From contig JAJTEM010000020.1 of NCBI GenBank assembly GCA_021299735.1, positions 1-43,192 of the forward strand: a stretch of DNA of 43,192 nt, written 5' to 3'. Source of the stretch: Burkholderiales bacterium. GTDB taxonomy: Bacteria; Pseudomonadota; Gammaproteobacteria; Burkholderiales; Burkholderiaceae_B. Shown here in pieces: positions 1 through 7,926 of the stretch. The notes under the pieces are model-generated. The model ran no database searches, was not told where the DNA came from, and was given only the letters and a program-made list of their open reading frames with translations. The number at the start of each line of letters is the position of its first letter. Position 1 is the stretch's first letter. Made by a program: the position numbers and the translations under genes.

Positions 1-1
1 G

Positions 2-886
2 CAATTGCAACGCCTGCCAGTGCGGGGCCATGAGCACCACAAAGGCAGCTTTGGCAGCATTGCCGTGCTGGGTGGCCAGCAAGGCATGGTTGGGGCCTGC
101 GTATTAAGCGCAAGAACCGCGCTGATGATGGGTTGCGGGCGGGTTGCATTAACCCTGCTGCACGAGGCAGACATGCACACACCCGACGTGCAGCGCCAAG
201 GGCAAACGCCCTTTCTGGATGTGCTGTTTCCGGAAATCATGAACAAGGGACTGGAAAGCAACCTGGAGTTTGCCGACACGGCTGTGGTGGGCCCTGGCTT
301 GGGGCAAAGCGACGAAGCATTGAACATGCTGCTTGCGCTGCTTGAACACGACAAGGGTTTGAACATGGTGTGGGACGCTGATGCGCTTAACCTGCTGGCT
401 GCAAATTCAGCACTGCGCGCGCGTTTCCAGCATTACCGGCACAAACACCACGGCAAAGCGGTGGTCTTCACCCCCCACCCGCTGGAAGCTGCACGTTTGC
501 TTCAAAGCACCACCGAAATGGTTCAGGCTGATCGAGCCAAGGCGGCGAGAACGCTGGCCACTCAGTTTAATTGCACGGTAGTGCTGAAAGGAGCGGGTAG
601 CCTGATATGCAATGCCGACCGAGGTGAAATTAACACCACCGGCGGGCCGGCACTGGCAACCGCAGGCAGTGGCGATGTACTGGCCGGTGCAGTAGCTGCC
701 ATGCTGGGCCAAGGCCTTGATGAATTCAAAGCAGCCTCGTTTGCAGTTTACCTGCATGGTTTGGCCGTTGAGCCGCTTGGCCAGGAACGCGAGGGTTTGG
801 TCATTTCACATGCCAGCGAAATTGCCCAGCGCATGAAGGCATGTTTAAACCACCTCTTGAACCAAAGCGCCCGCCGCAATGGTTAA
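2..886 (+). CDS. nnrD: ADP/ATP-dependent NAD(P)H-hydrate dehydratase, 5' end cut by window
   Basis: This is the dehydratase of the NAD(P)HX repair system, which uses a nucleotide to return hydrated NAD(P)H to its normal form in the cytoplasm. The family signature is clear: HKGSFGSIAVLGG at the start of the visible part, GPGLGQS, DADALN, TPHPLEAARLL and the C-terminal GGPALATAGSGDVLAG segment that forms the nucleotide/phosphate site. The reading frame is open to the window edge. The only start-like codon nearby is a TTG at position 5, so the true start probably lies outside. In many proteobacteria the protein is a fusion with an N-terminal epimerase (about 500 residues), and this may be its C-terminal half. 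Its 3' end overlaps, tail to tail, the end of the ABC ATPase gene on the other strand by 42 bases. Confidence 0.9.
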   Translation, partial: QLQRLPVRGHEHHKGSFGSIAVLGGQQGMVGACVLSARTALMMGCGRVALTLLHEADMHTPDVQRQGQTPFLDVLFPEIMNKGLESNLEFADTAVVGPGLGQSDEALNMLLALLEHDKGLNMVWDADALNLLAANSALRARFQHYRHKHHGKAVVFTPHPLEAARLLQSTTEMVQADRAKAARTLATQFNCTVVLKGAGSLICNADRGEINTTGGPALATAGSGDVLAGAVAAMLGQGLDEFKAASFAVYLHGLAVEPLGQEREGLVISHASEIAQRMKACLNHLLNQSARRNG

Positions 887-1525
887 CTGCCGTGGGCAGC
901 GCGCCGCCAGTTTGTCGTCATGGGTAACCAGAATTAAAGTGGTGCCTTGCTCTTTCTGAAGATCAAACATCAGGTCGATAATTCGCTGACCGGTGGCAAA
1001 ATCAAGGCTGCCGGTGGGTTCATCGGCGAACACAATCGTGGGTTTGCGTACAAAAGCCCTCGCCAATGCAACACGCTGCTGCTCACCGCCCGAGAGCGTT
1101 TTGGGTGTGTGGTTCAGGCGATCACCCAAGCCCACCCGCTGCAACATTTCCTTGCACGCTTTTTCACGGTTTTGCATGGGTGCAAGCTCGGTGGCCAGCA
1201 TCACATTCTCAAGCGCACTCAAGTGATCAAGCAATTGAAAAGACTGAAACACAAAGCCCACATGCTCAGCGCGCAAGCCTGCCCGTTTGTCTTCGTTAAG
1301 TTGAGTTAAGTCTTGCCCCAAAAAGCGAACTGCACCGCTGGATGGAATGTCCAACCCGGCAAGCATACCCAACAAGGTGGATTTGCCGGAACCTGAAGCA
1401 CCCACGATGGCAACCGCTTCACCTTGATTTATAGTGAACGAAATGTTTTCAAGGATGGACAAACTACTTGGCCCGTCCTGAACCAATTGATTTAAACCTT
1501 CGACTTCGAGGATTGCACGACTCAT
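845..1525 (-). CDS. YbbA-like ABC transporter ATP-binding protein
   Basis: This is a stand-alone ABC ATPase of the LolD/MacB/YbbA type. It has Walker [10 protein letters not shown] (residues 42-50), signature [14 protein letters not shown], Walker [13 protein letters not shown] and a switch histidine in LVTHDD. I chose the ATG at 1525 (protein starts [10 protein letters not shown]) because homologues begin here; the frame extends upstream to 1636 but that part lies over tesA and looks like shadow. It is divergent from the tesA-like esterase, the arrangement known for ybbA/tesA in proteobacteria. The permease that normally partners YbbA (YbbP) is not adjacent, so the partner must be elsewhere or unneeded. 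The 3' end overlaps nnrD by 42 bases. The substrate cannot be told from sequence. Confidence 0.88.
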   Translation of the reverse strand: MSRAILEVEGLNQLVQDGPSSLSILENISFTINQGEAVAIVGASGSGKSTLLGMLAGLDIPSSGAVRFLGQDLTQLNEDKRAGLRAEHVGFVFQSFQLLDHLSALENVMLATELAPMQNREKACKEMLQRVGLGDRLNHTPKTLSGGEQQRVALARAFVRKPTIVFADEPTGSLDFATGQRIIDLMFDLQKEQGTTLILVTHDDKLAARCPRQLTIAAGALVQEVV

Positions 1526-2177
1526 GTTTGCCTTCACTGCAAGAAAAATGAAAAACGCTTTGGCACTTGGCTTGTTCTCTTTTGGCCTCACCGCCAGTGT
1601 ATCCAGCTTTGCAGCCAGTACAGGCCAGGAATGCAAAATTTTGGTGATGGGAGACAGCCTTTCAGCCGCCTATGGTTTGCCCAAAGAACAAGGCTGGGTT
1701 GCTTTAATGGAGAAGCGTTTGGCTGAAAAGTTCCCGCACTGCAAGGTGGTTAACGCATCGGTGTCGGGTGAAACCACAGCGGGCGGTAAAACTCGTTTGC
1801 CTGCCCTGTTGAAACAGCACAAACCCACACACATGATTCTGGAGCTTGGGGCAAATGACGGATTGCGCGGCTTGTCGCTAGACACCATGAAAGACAACCT
1901 GACCAATATGCTCGTTGCAGCGCGGCGAAATGAAGCCCAGGCCGTATTAATCGGCATGCAAATTCCATCGAACTACGGGCCAGCCTATGCCCGCCGGTTT
2001 GGCGATACTTTCGCTGAGGTGGCCCGCAAGCAAAAAATACCTTTGGTGCCGTTCATGCTCGACGGCTTTGCGCTAGACCCTAGCTCTTTCCAGGCTGATG
2101 GCATTCATCCCAATGCTGGTGCGCAGCCGAAGATTCTGGACAACATTTGGCCAACGTTTTCTGCGACGTTGAAGTGA
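1524..2177 (+). CDS. tesA: TesA-like periplasmic arylesterase / thioesterase I (SGNH hydrolase)
   Basis: This is an SGNH/GDSL-family esterase, probably periplasmic, acting on acyl esters and thioesters. The blocks are GDSLSAAYG with the nucleophile Ser45, SGETTAGG (Gly block), LGANDGLRG (Asn block) and DGIHPN (catalytic Asp-His). An N-terminal signal peptide runs to about FAAS (residue 32). Two starts are possible: the ATG at 1524, and the ATG at 1548, which gives MKNALALGLFSF, a more typical signal-peptide beginning. Neither has a strong ribosome-binding site. The first start codon overlaps the start codon of the divergent ABC ATPase gene on the palindrome CATG. TesA has lysophospholipase and thioesterase activity in Escherichia coli; the substrate here is not known. 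Confidence 0.9.
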   Translation: MFAFTARKMKNALALGLFSFGLTASVSSFAASTGQECKILVMGDSLSAAYGLPKEQGWVALMEKRLAEKFPHCKVVNASVSGETTAGGKTRLPALLKQHKPTHMILELGANDGLRGLSLDTMKDNLTNMLVAARRNEAQAVLIGMQIPSNYGPAYARRFGDTFAEVARKQKIPLVPFMLDGFALDPSSFQADGIHPNAGAQPKILDNIWPTFSATLK

Positions 2178-2520
2178 ATGTTTGCCAAGCCGCACGGGCT
2201 GTTAATCGCATCAGCGAAGCGCAAGGGTCGTCATCGCATAAGTGAGATTCGCAAATGCGATTAGCAGACTGTGATGCGCGAAACTCACAGATGCTGATGC
2301 TCACAGGATTTTCAGCAGCGTTGCATCGTTCTGCCGATTAAAGATCAAGTCGCCCATTTTGATTCGCAGCGAGGGGCGACCTGCAAGGTCGATGCGAACA
2401 CACTTTTGTGTTTCGCATGACCCGAGCCAGATTCAAAGGGGGGGAATACAACTTGTATCAAGGCAGAATGAGTGACGCGCTGAAAATCAAATATCACTCC
2501 TGCACTAAGTTGCCTTGAGA
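2178..2520. other. 343-base convergent intergenic region with inverted repeats, no supported gene
   Basis: This lies between the converging ends of tesA and ppiD. I see no credible coding frame. It holds two imperfect inverted repeats built from the same TTCGC/GCGAA words: GTGAGATTCGC pairing with GCGAAACTCAC (2242-2288), and ATGCGAACACA pairing with TGTGTTTCGCAT (2392-2418). A short palindrome, GACCTGCAAGGTC, sits just before the second. None is followed by a T-run, so they are not classic intrinsic terminators. A decayed element or a structured RNA is possible but not shown. Confidence 0.5.
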
Positions 2521-4425
2521 TCAAAACGTCTTCTTGATTTCGACTTCAACGCGCTTTTTCATCGCGTCACGCGCAGCTAGCAGCAATGCTTCCTGGTAAA
2601 CCTGCCCGGCAATGTTTTCATAGTACTGAACAATCTGCGGATCAGCCTTTGCTTTCACTGCAGAAGAAGGCGCACCGCTTTCAACCCAAGCAACCGCATA
2701 ACCATTGCCGCCCAGCCCTACCACCTTGGCTTTTGGCAATTCAGAAACACCAGTGTCCAACACAGACTGCACCACCAAACCGGGCAAACCCTCGGCACTT
2801 AGAGCAGACACGGTTTTCGAATCTGTAAAACCAGCCAACAATTCAGAGCCCGCCTGGGGCTTTTCAGTATCAAGCTTAGCTGCCAGCGCATCGGCATCTT
2901 TCACTGCAGCCTTTGCCGCCTCTTCCTGCCTCAAACGGGCCTCAATAAGAGGCTTCATTTCATCCAAGGGACGTGCGGTCGCCGGGGTGAAGTTCACGAT
3001 GCGCGCAGACACCATGCTTTCACCTACTTGTACAGCCTTGGTGTTATTTTTGTTTTTAGTCGAGTCCGATGAGAAAATTTCGGCCATCAACTTCGCATCT
3101 CTCAACACCTCGGGCGCGTTTGGAGCACCCTGAGTGAGGCCATTGAATGTTTGCGCTTGCACACCAAGTGCCTTCACCACGTTGTCAAACGACTGGCCGC
3201 CTTCGTACACCAGCTCGGAAAAACGACCTTGTGCATCGGCATTCTGCGCTGTCATTTTCTGGTTTTTGATTTCATCGGCAATTTGGGTTTTCACTTCTTC
3301 AAGCGACTGAACTTGACCACCTCGAATGTCGGTTACTTCAACAATGTGGTAACCAAACTGACTTTTCACCAGTCCACCCAACTCATTTTTTTTCTGGGTA
3401 AATACTGCTTGCTCAAATTCCGGGACCATCGCGCCTTTTCCGAAGAAACCAAGGTCACCACCCTGGTTGGCTGAACCAGGATCAATTGAATATTTTTTGG
3501 CAAGTTCAGCAAATTTTTCAGGGTTTGCTTTCAACTCCGTCAACACTTTTTCTGCGGCTGCCTTCAGGTCATCGGCAGAGACCCCCTCTTTCTCGGCAGC
3601 CAATAGAATGTGACGGGCACGACGTTCTTCTGGTGTTGAAAAACGCGCCTTGTTTTGCTCGTAGTAAGCTGCAATGTCTGCATCGCTTACTTCGATTTTT
3701 GATTTGATGGTATCTGGCGACAACACAACATATTCAACATCCGCTTTCTGCGGTGCCATGAATTGGGCTTTATTGGTCTCGTAGAACGCCGCCACTTGCT
3801 CATCGGTAATTTTCACGTTCGCAAGGTAAGGCCCAAGGTCGATATTCTTGATACGCACAACACGACCAGCCAACTGCACATCGTCCAGTTGGGTTTTAAG
3901 TGTTTGCGGGAAAAAGGACGCGCGCAACACCGGGTCAAGTACTTGATTGCGTGCCAAACCAAAACGCACATTTGCTTCGTGCTGAGTAGGGGTTAAACCA
4001 CGCGCGGCCAATTCGCGTTTGTAGGTTTCAAGATCAAATTTGCCGTCCACCTGAAACAGGGGAGTGCGAGAAATATCTTCGGCCAGTGCTTTATCAGAGG
4101 CTGTCAAATACTGCTTCTGCACCGACTGCTGAAGCAAGTATTGAAGCACCAATGTATCCAGCAATTGACGATTGATTTCAGGTGATTCAAACACCTTGGG
4201 ATCAAAGTTGTCACCCGACTGCGCGCGGGCCTCCTCAATGCGCTGGCGCTTGACCTGATCGAATTCTTCCTGACTGATTGGATAGTCGCCCACAATCGCC
4301 AAGGCATTGGCGTCTGCGCTCACGGTGTTGTATCCCTCAAGACCAAACAAGGCAAATGCGGGCGCAATAAACAGCAGCAGCACAAACTGCATGATCTTCT
4401 GATTGTTTCGGATGAATTCGAACAT
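2521..4425 (-). CDS. ppiD: Peptidylprolyl isomerase D-like periplasmic chaperone (SurA N-terminal and parvulin domains)
   Basis: This is an inner-membrane-anchored periplasmic folding factor that assists newly translocated proteins near the Sec translocon. It begins MFEFIRNNQKIMQ followed by one hydrophobic anchor (about residues 13-29), typical of PpiD. Next come a SurA-like chaperone region (about 35-210) and one parvulin domain (about 268-367) with RRARHIL, GGDLGFFGKGAMVPEFEQA and FGYHIVEV. The C-terminal third is a low-similarity domain as in other PpiD proteins. At 634 residues it has the usual length. It lies downstream of the HU gene and two tRNAs, the standard betaproteobacterial order. 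PpiD parvulin domains are often catalytically weak, so isomerase activity should not be assumed. Confidence 0.95.
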   Translation of the reverse strand: MFEFIRNNQKIMQFVLLLFIAPAFALFGLEGYNTVSADANALAIVGDYPISQEEFDQVKRQRIEEARAQSGDNFDPKVFESPEINRQLLDTLVLQYLLQQSVQKQYLTASDKALAEDISRTPLFQVDGKFDLETYKRELAARGLTPTQHEANVRFGLARNQVLDPVLRASFFPQTLKTQLDDVQLAGRVVRIKNIDLGPYLANVKITDEQVAAFYETNKAQFMAPQKADVEYVVLSPDTIKSKIEVSDADIAAYYEQNKARFSTPEERRARHILLAAEKEGVSADDLKAAAEKVLTELKANPEKFAELAKKYSIDPGSANQGGDLGFFGKGAMVPEFEQAVFTQKKNELGGLVKSQFGYHIVEVTDIRGGQVQSLEEVKTQIADEIKNQKMTAQNADAQGRFSELVYEGGQSFDNVVKALGVQAQTFNGLTQGAPNAPEVLRDAKLMAEIFSSDSTKNKNNTKAVQVGESMVSARIVNFTPATARPLDEMKPLIEARLRQEEAAKAAVKDADALAAKLDTEKPQAGSELLAGFTDSKTVSALSAEGLPGLVVQSVLDTGVSELPKAKVVGLGGNGYAVAWVESGAPSSAVKAKADPQIVQYYENIAGQVYQEALLLAARDAMKKRVEVEIKKTF

Positions 4426-4552
4426 GTTTTGTAGGTAGATTTAGTGTTGAACAACAAGGGATTACTATACCTGAAGGTACAGCCGTGAAAGCTGTGTGTG
4501 GCGCGGCTGCGGATGTAAATGAATACTGGGAAAGTGAATGGTCTCGGAAATG

Positions 4553-4582
4553 AAAAAAGGGAATCCGAAGATTCCCTTTTTT
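4553..4582 (-). terminator. Intrinsic terminator after tRNA-Val/tRNA-Asp
   Basis: On the minus strand there is a 7-base-pair stem GGGAATC/GATTCCC closed by a UUCG tetraloop, flanked by six A before and six T after. It lies four bases past the CCA end of tRNA-Asp and is a textbook intrinsic terminator. The A/T flanks make it able to act in both directions. Confidence 0.93.
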
Positions 4583-4585
4583 GTT

Positions 4586-4662
4586 TGGCGGAGTGGACGG
4601 GGCTCGAACCCGCGACCCCCGGCGTGACAGGCCGGTATTCTAACCAACTGAACTACCACTCC
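4586..4662 (-). tRNA. tRNA-Asp (anticodon GTC)
   Basis: The minus strand folds into a complete cloverleaf. The acceptor GGAGTGG pairs with CCACTCC, followed by discriminator G and an encoded CCA. The anticodon loop is CTGTCAC with anticodon GTC, and the T-arm contains GGTTCGAGCC. It closely resembles E. coli tRNA-Asp. It is transcribed downstream of tRNA-Val, 25 bases away, from the shared promoter at 4817-4844. Confidence 0.97.
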
Positions 4663-4687
4663 AGAGTTGGTTGCTGTTTCGCAATGT

Positions 4688-4763
4688 TGGTGGGTGCTGA
4701 GAGGCTCGAACTCCCGACCTAAGCCTTGTAAGGGCTCCGCTCTACCAACTGAGCTAAGCACCC
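4688..4763 (-). tRNA. tRNA-Val (anticodon TAC)
   Basis: The minus-strand cloverleaf has acceptor GGGTGCT/AGCACCC, discriminator A and encoded CCA. The D-arm contains TAGCTCAGTTGGTAGAGC, the anticodon stem-loop CCCTTACAAGG gives anticodon TAC, and the T-arm contains TTCGAGC. It is the first gene of a two-tRNA transcript. Confidence 0.97.
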
Positions 4764-4816
4764 GACGTTCACTGATTTTTTAGTGTTTGTCATGCTGCGA
4801 ATCAGCCAAGACCGCA

Positions 4817-4844
4817 ATTATATACAAATTAACTTTGCCTGCAA
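4817..4844 (-). promoter_or_regulatory. Sigma-70-type promoter of the tRNA-Val/tRNA-Asp transcript
   Basis: On the minus strand, TTGCAG (plus 4839-4844) is followed after 16 bases by a perfect TATAAT (plus 4817-4822). The -10 box ends 53 bases before tRNA-Val. The strength suits a stable-RNA gene. Confidence 0.85.
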
Positions 4845-4868
4845 TACTTTTTTAAAAAAATTTTAAAA

Positions 4869-5141
4869 TTAATTCACCGCTTCTTTCAGCGCTTTGCCAG
4901 GACGGAACTTGGGCACCTTGGCTGCCTTGATTTTAATGGTTGCGCCAGTGCGTGGGTTACGGCCACTACGCGCAGCACGCTTGCCAACAGCGAAGGTTCC
5001 AAAACCAACCAAAGTTACTGTGCCACCTTTTTTCAAGGTTGTTTTAACAGCAGCAATCATGGCATCCAGTGCACGGCCAGCTGCCGCTTTGGAAATTTCT
5101 GCTGACTCAGCAATTTGATCGATCAGTTCTGTTTTATTCAT
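4869..5141 (-). CDS. hupB: HU family DNA-binding protein
   Basis: This is a 90-residue histone-like nucleoid protein that bends and wraps DNA. It starts [18 protein letters not shown]. It contains the family signature [21 protein letters not shown], which forms the DNA-binding beta-arm with the conserved RNPRTG proline tip. The strand and position, between lon and the tRNAs, match the usual betaproteobacterial order. A GAGGGGG ribosome-binding site sits eight bases before the ATG. It has its own promoter at 5213-5241 and a 5' leader with a hairpin. HU acts as a homodimer or heterodimer; whether a second HU gene exists cannot be told here. Confidence 0.97.
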   Translation of the reverse strand: MNKTELIDQIAESAEISKAAAGRALDAMIAAVKTTLKKGGTVTLVGFGTFAVGKRAARSGRNPRTGATIKIKAAKVPKFRPGKALKEAVN

Positions 5142-5168
5142 GTAAAAAGCCCCCTCATGGTGACAAAT

Positions 5169-5192
5169 AAAAAGTGCCCTAAAACAGGCACC
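5169..5192 (-). promoter_or_regulatory. Hairpin with U-run in the hupB 5' leader
   Basis: The minus strand reads GTGCC, an eight-base loop (TGTTTTAG), GGCAC, then TTTTTATTT. This has the shape of a weak intrinsic terminator, yet it lies between the hupB promoter and its start codon. It could attenuate transcription or stabilise the leader. The stem is only five to six pairs. Confidence 0.4.
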
Positions 5193-5212
5193 ACGTTGCT
5201 TCCAGTTCTTAA

Positions 5213-5241
5213 TTTAGACATGGCTGAAACCTAGCTGTCAA
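5213..5241 (-). promoter_or_regulatory. Sigma-70-type promoter of hupB
   Basis: On the minus strand, a perfect -35 TTGACA (plus 5236-5241), a 17-base spacer and -10 TCTAAA (plus 5213-5218, four of six consensus bases). Transcription would start about 65 bases before the hupB ATG. Confidence 0.75.
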
Positions 5242-5301
5242 CACATTTTGCGGGCGGATAACCCTAATACTGAAAGCCAGCCAAGGCTTTCGCAATGTAC
5301 G

Positions 5302-5337
5302 AAAAAAAGCCTCCGCATTTTATTGCGAAGGCTTTTT
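5302..5337 (-). terminator. Intrinsic terminator downstream of lon
   Basis: On the minus strand, a stem AAGCCTTCGCAA/ATGCGGAGGCTT with one internal mismatch is followed by a run of seven T. It begins 18 bases after the lon stop codon. The A-rich left flank could also stop plus-strand transcription. Confidence 0.88.
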
Positions 5338-5354
5338 AAAAATACCAATTGATA

Positions 5355-7763
5355 TCAATGCTTTACACTTGGATTTGCTGTGGCCTCATCAGCTTTGCCA
5401 GCAATAACCTCGGCCGGCTCGGAGACCGGCTCTGGAAGCGATTCAAGCGCGTGTTGAAGCACTTGATCGATCCATTTGACCGGAATAATCTCCAGGCTGT
5501 TTTTTACGTTAGCCGGAATTTCCGCCAAGTCCTTCACGTTTTCTTCGGGTATCAGTGCAGTTTTAATACCACCGCGGTGAGCTGCCAGCAGCTTTTCTTT
5601 CAATCCGCCAATACCCAATACCTCACCACGCAGGGTAATTTCACCAGTCATTGCAACATCAGAACGCACTGGCATATTGGTAAGCGCAGAGACTAAAGCA
5701 GTGGTCATCGCAATGCCCGCAGAAGGCCCGTCTTTCGGTGTAGCCCCCTCGGGAACGTGCACGTGAATGTCGCGTTTTTCGAATGCGTCATTCAGAATAC
5801 CCAATCGATTCGCGCGTGCACGTACCACCGAACGCGCAGCTTCAACTGATTCCTTCATCACATCGCCCAAGGAACCCGTGCAGCCAACCTTGCCTTTTCC
5901 GGGCATGGCGACTGCTTCGACTGTGAGCAATTCTCCGCCCACTTCAGTCCATGCAAGGCCTGTAACCTGGCCCACCTGGTTTTCTTTTTCGGCCAAACCA
6001 TAATTAAAGCGTCGCACACCCAAAAACTTGTCCAGGTTTTTAGGAGTAACCACCACTTTCTTTTCGTTTTTACCGAGCACCATTTGGCGAACGACTTTGC
6101 GGCAAATCTTGGACATTTCTCGCTCAAGCCCACGCACACCGGCTTCACGTGTGTAAAAACGAACCACATCGCGAATTGCTGCTTCAGACACGCTCAATTC
6201 TTCATCTTTTACGCCATTGTTTTTCAACTGCTTTGGCAGCAAATACTTTTGGGTAATGTTTACTTTTTCGTCTTCGGTATAACCACTCAAACGAATCACT
6301 TCCATGCGGTCAAGCAAGGCATGTGGAATGTTCAGCGAGTTTGCTGTGGCCACAAACATCACATCGCTCAGGTCGTATTCCACTTCAACATAGTGGTCTA
6401 TAAAGGTGCTGTTCTGTTCGGGATCCAGCACCTCAAGCAAAGCCGATGCGGGGTCACCGCGGAAGTCTTGGCCCATCTTGTCAATCTCGTCGAGCAAGAA
6501 CAGCGGGTTGCGAACACCCACTTTCGTAATGCTGCTCAGCACCTTGCCAGGCATGGAACCAATGTAGGTTTTGCGGTGACCGCGAATTTCAGCCTCATCG
6601 CGTACGCCACCCAAAGCCATTCGCACAAACTTGCGGTTTGTTGCCTTGGCTACAGATTGCCCCAGTGATGTTTTACCAACTCCGGGAGGGCCGACCAAAC
6701 ACAAAATTGGGGCTTTCAATTTGTCCACACGTTGTTGTACCGCGAGGTATTCCACAATGCGTTCTTTTACTTTTTCCAACCCATAATGGTCTTCATCCAG
6801 CACCTTCTCGGCGTTGGCCAAATCATTATTGATTTTGGTTTTCTTCTTCCAGGGCAAACCCACGAGCACGTCGATGTAATTGCGAATAACAGTCGCTTCT
6901 GCCGACATGGGTGACATCAACTTCAGCTTCTTTAATTCGGCTTCAGCTTTCTTCAGGGCTTCCTTGGGCATGCGCGCCGCTTTGATTCGCTTTTCCAGCT
7001 CTTCCATGTCGGCGCCATCTTCGCCCTCACCCAATTCTTTCTGAATGGCCTTGACCTGCTCGTTCAGGTAATACTCGCGCTGGCTTTTCTCCATCTGGCG
7101 TTTCACGCGGCCACGAATGCGCTTTTCAACCTGAAGAATGTCAATTTCAGTTTCAAGTTGAGACAACAAGGCTTCAAGGCGCTGTGCAATGCTGAAGGTT
7201 TCAAGAATGGACTGCTTCTGTTCCAGCTTCAGTGGCAAGTGGCTAACGATGGTATCGGCCAGGCGACCAACATCTTCAATACTGGCCAGAGATGTCAAAA
7301 TTTCAGGTGGAATTTTTTTGTTCAATTTCACGTAAGAATCGAACTGTGCCATCACTGCACGCTTCATGGCCTCAGTTTCCGGGCTTTGTGAAGGATCGGG
7401 CAGCAAGGGCATGGCTGAGGCAGCGAAGTGCGTGCCTTCGTCCATTACCTTGGTGAGGCGCGCACGCTGCACACCTTCCACCAGCACCTTCACAGTACCG
7501 TCAGGAAGCTTAAGCATTTGAAGCACATTGGCCACACAGCCAATGTTGTAAATATCTTTGTCGCTAGGCTCGTCTTTGGTGGCTGATTTTTGAGCGACCA
7601 AAAGAATACTCTTACCGCTCTCCATCGCGATTTCAAGCGCTTTGATGGATTTTGGACGGCCCACGAAAAGCGGAATGACCATGTGCGGGAACACCACGAC
7701 ATCTCGCAATGGAAGCAATGACAATTCGATGAGTTGTTCCGGAAGCACGTTAGTTGCTGACAT
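5355..7763 (-). CDS. lon: ATP-dependent protease Lon (LonA)
   Basis: This is a cytoplasmic AAA+ serine protease that degrades misfolded and regulatory proteins. The N-terminal substrate-recognition domain ([20 protein letters not shown]) is followed by a coiled-coil region. The AAA+ module has Walker [10 protein letters not shown] near residue 360 and Walker [11 protein letters not shown]. The protease domain has the catalytic Ser in [11 protein letters not shown] near residue 680 and the catalytic Lys in the segment [17 protein letters not shown] chose the ATG at 7763 ([10 protein letters not shown], 802 residues) because AGGTGA lies six bases before it; an in-frame GTG three codons upstream overlaps that site. 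A strong sigma-32-like promoter precedes it and a terminator follows, so it is probably an independent heat-shock unit next to clpX. Confidence 0.97.
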   Translation of the reverse strand: MSATNVLPEQLIELSLLPLRDVVVFPHMVIPLFVGRPKSIKALEIAMESGKSILLVAQKSATKDEPSDKDIYNIGCVANVLQMLKLPDGTVKVLVEGVQRARLTKVMDEGTHFAASAMPLLPDPSQSPETEAMKRAVMAQFDSYVKLNKKIPPEILTSLASIEDVGRLADTIVSHLPLKLEQKQSILETFSIAQRLEALLSQLETEIDILQVEKRIRGRVKRQMEKSQREYYLNEQVKAIQKELGEGEDGADMEELEKRIKAARMPKEALKKAEAELKKLKLMSPMSAEATVIRNYIDVLVGLPWKKKTKINNDLANAEKVLDEDHYGLEKVKERIVEYLAVQQRVDKLKAPILCLVGPPGVGKTSLGQSVAKATNRKFVRMALGGVRDEAEIRGHRKTYIGSMPGKVLSSITKVGVRNPLFLLDEIDKMGQDFRGDPASALLEVLDPEQNSTFIDHYVEVEYDLSDVMFVATANSLNIPHALLDRMEVIRLSGYTEDEKVNITQKYLLPKQLKNNGVKDEELSVSEAAIRDVVRFYTREAGVRGLEREMSKICRKVVRQMVLGKNEKKVVVTPKNLDKFLGVRRFNYGLAEKENQVGQVTGLAWTEVGGELLTVEAVAMPGKGKVGCTGSLGDVMKESVEAARSVVRARANRLGILNDAFEKRDIHVHVPEGATPKDGPSAGIAMTTALVSALTNMPVRSDVAMTGEITLRGEVLGIGGLKEKLLAAHRGGIKTALIPEENVKDLAEIPANVKNSLEIIPVKWIDQVLQHALESLPEPVSEPAEVIAGKADEATANPSVKH

Positions 7764-7794
7764 ATGAATCACCTATTAAATGCATAACCCTACA

Positions 7795-7820
7795 GTGGGG
7801 TTAAAACGCGCTTATTCAAG
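7795..7820 (-). promoter_or_regulatory. Sigma-32 (heat-shock) promoter of lon
   Basis: On the minus strand, CTTGAA (plus 7815-7820), a 14-base spacer and CCCCAC (plus 7795-7800) closely match the RpoH consensus (CTTGAA, 13-15 bases, CCCCAT). The start of transcription would leave a short leader of about 25 bases containing the AGGTGA ribosome-binding site. lon is a known RpoH target in proteobacteria. Confidence 0.8.
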
Positions 7821-7858
7821 CTTTATTTCACGACCAATTTAACAATACCACTGAAAAG

Positions 7859-7889
7859 AAAAAGCCCAACCGTTGAGTTGGGCTTTTTT
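7859..7889 (-). terminator. Intrinsic terminator downstream of clpX
   Basis: The stem AAAAAGCCCAAC/GTTGGGCTTTTTT with a six-base loop has A-run and T-run flanks on both strands. It separates the clpX transcript from the lon promoter. Confidence 0.92.
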
Positions 7890-7926
7890 AATCATTTTGC
7901 AATCTGTTTTGGGTGGGTTTTTATCA

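Noticed and set aside
845..1636. Longer ABC ATPase starting at 1636
   Set aside because: The extra 37 residues lie entirely over the tesA signal peptide region, and family members start at [10 protein letters not shown].
2080..2304. Minus-strand open frame of 74 codons over the tesA end
   Set aside because: It overlaps real coding sequence, has no ribosome-binding site and its product has no recognisable pattern.
4465..4761. Overlapping open frames on both strands across the tRNA genes (also 4519-4722)
   Set aside because: They are read-through of tRNA-Asp and tRNA-Val, a well-known source of false genes; the cloverleaf structures explain the sequence.
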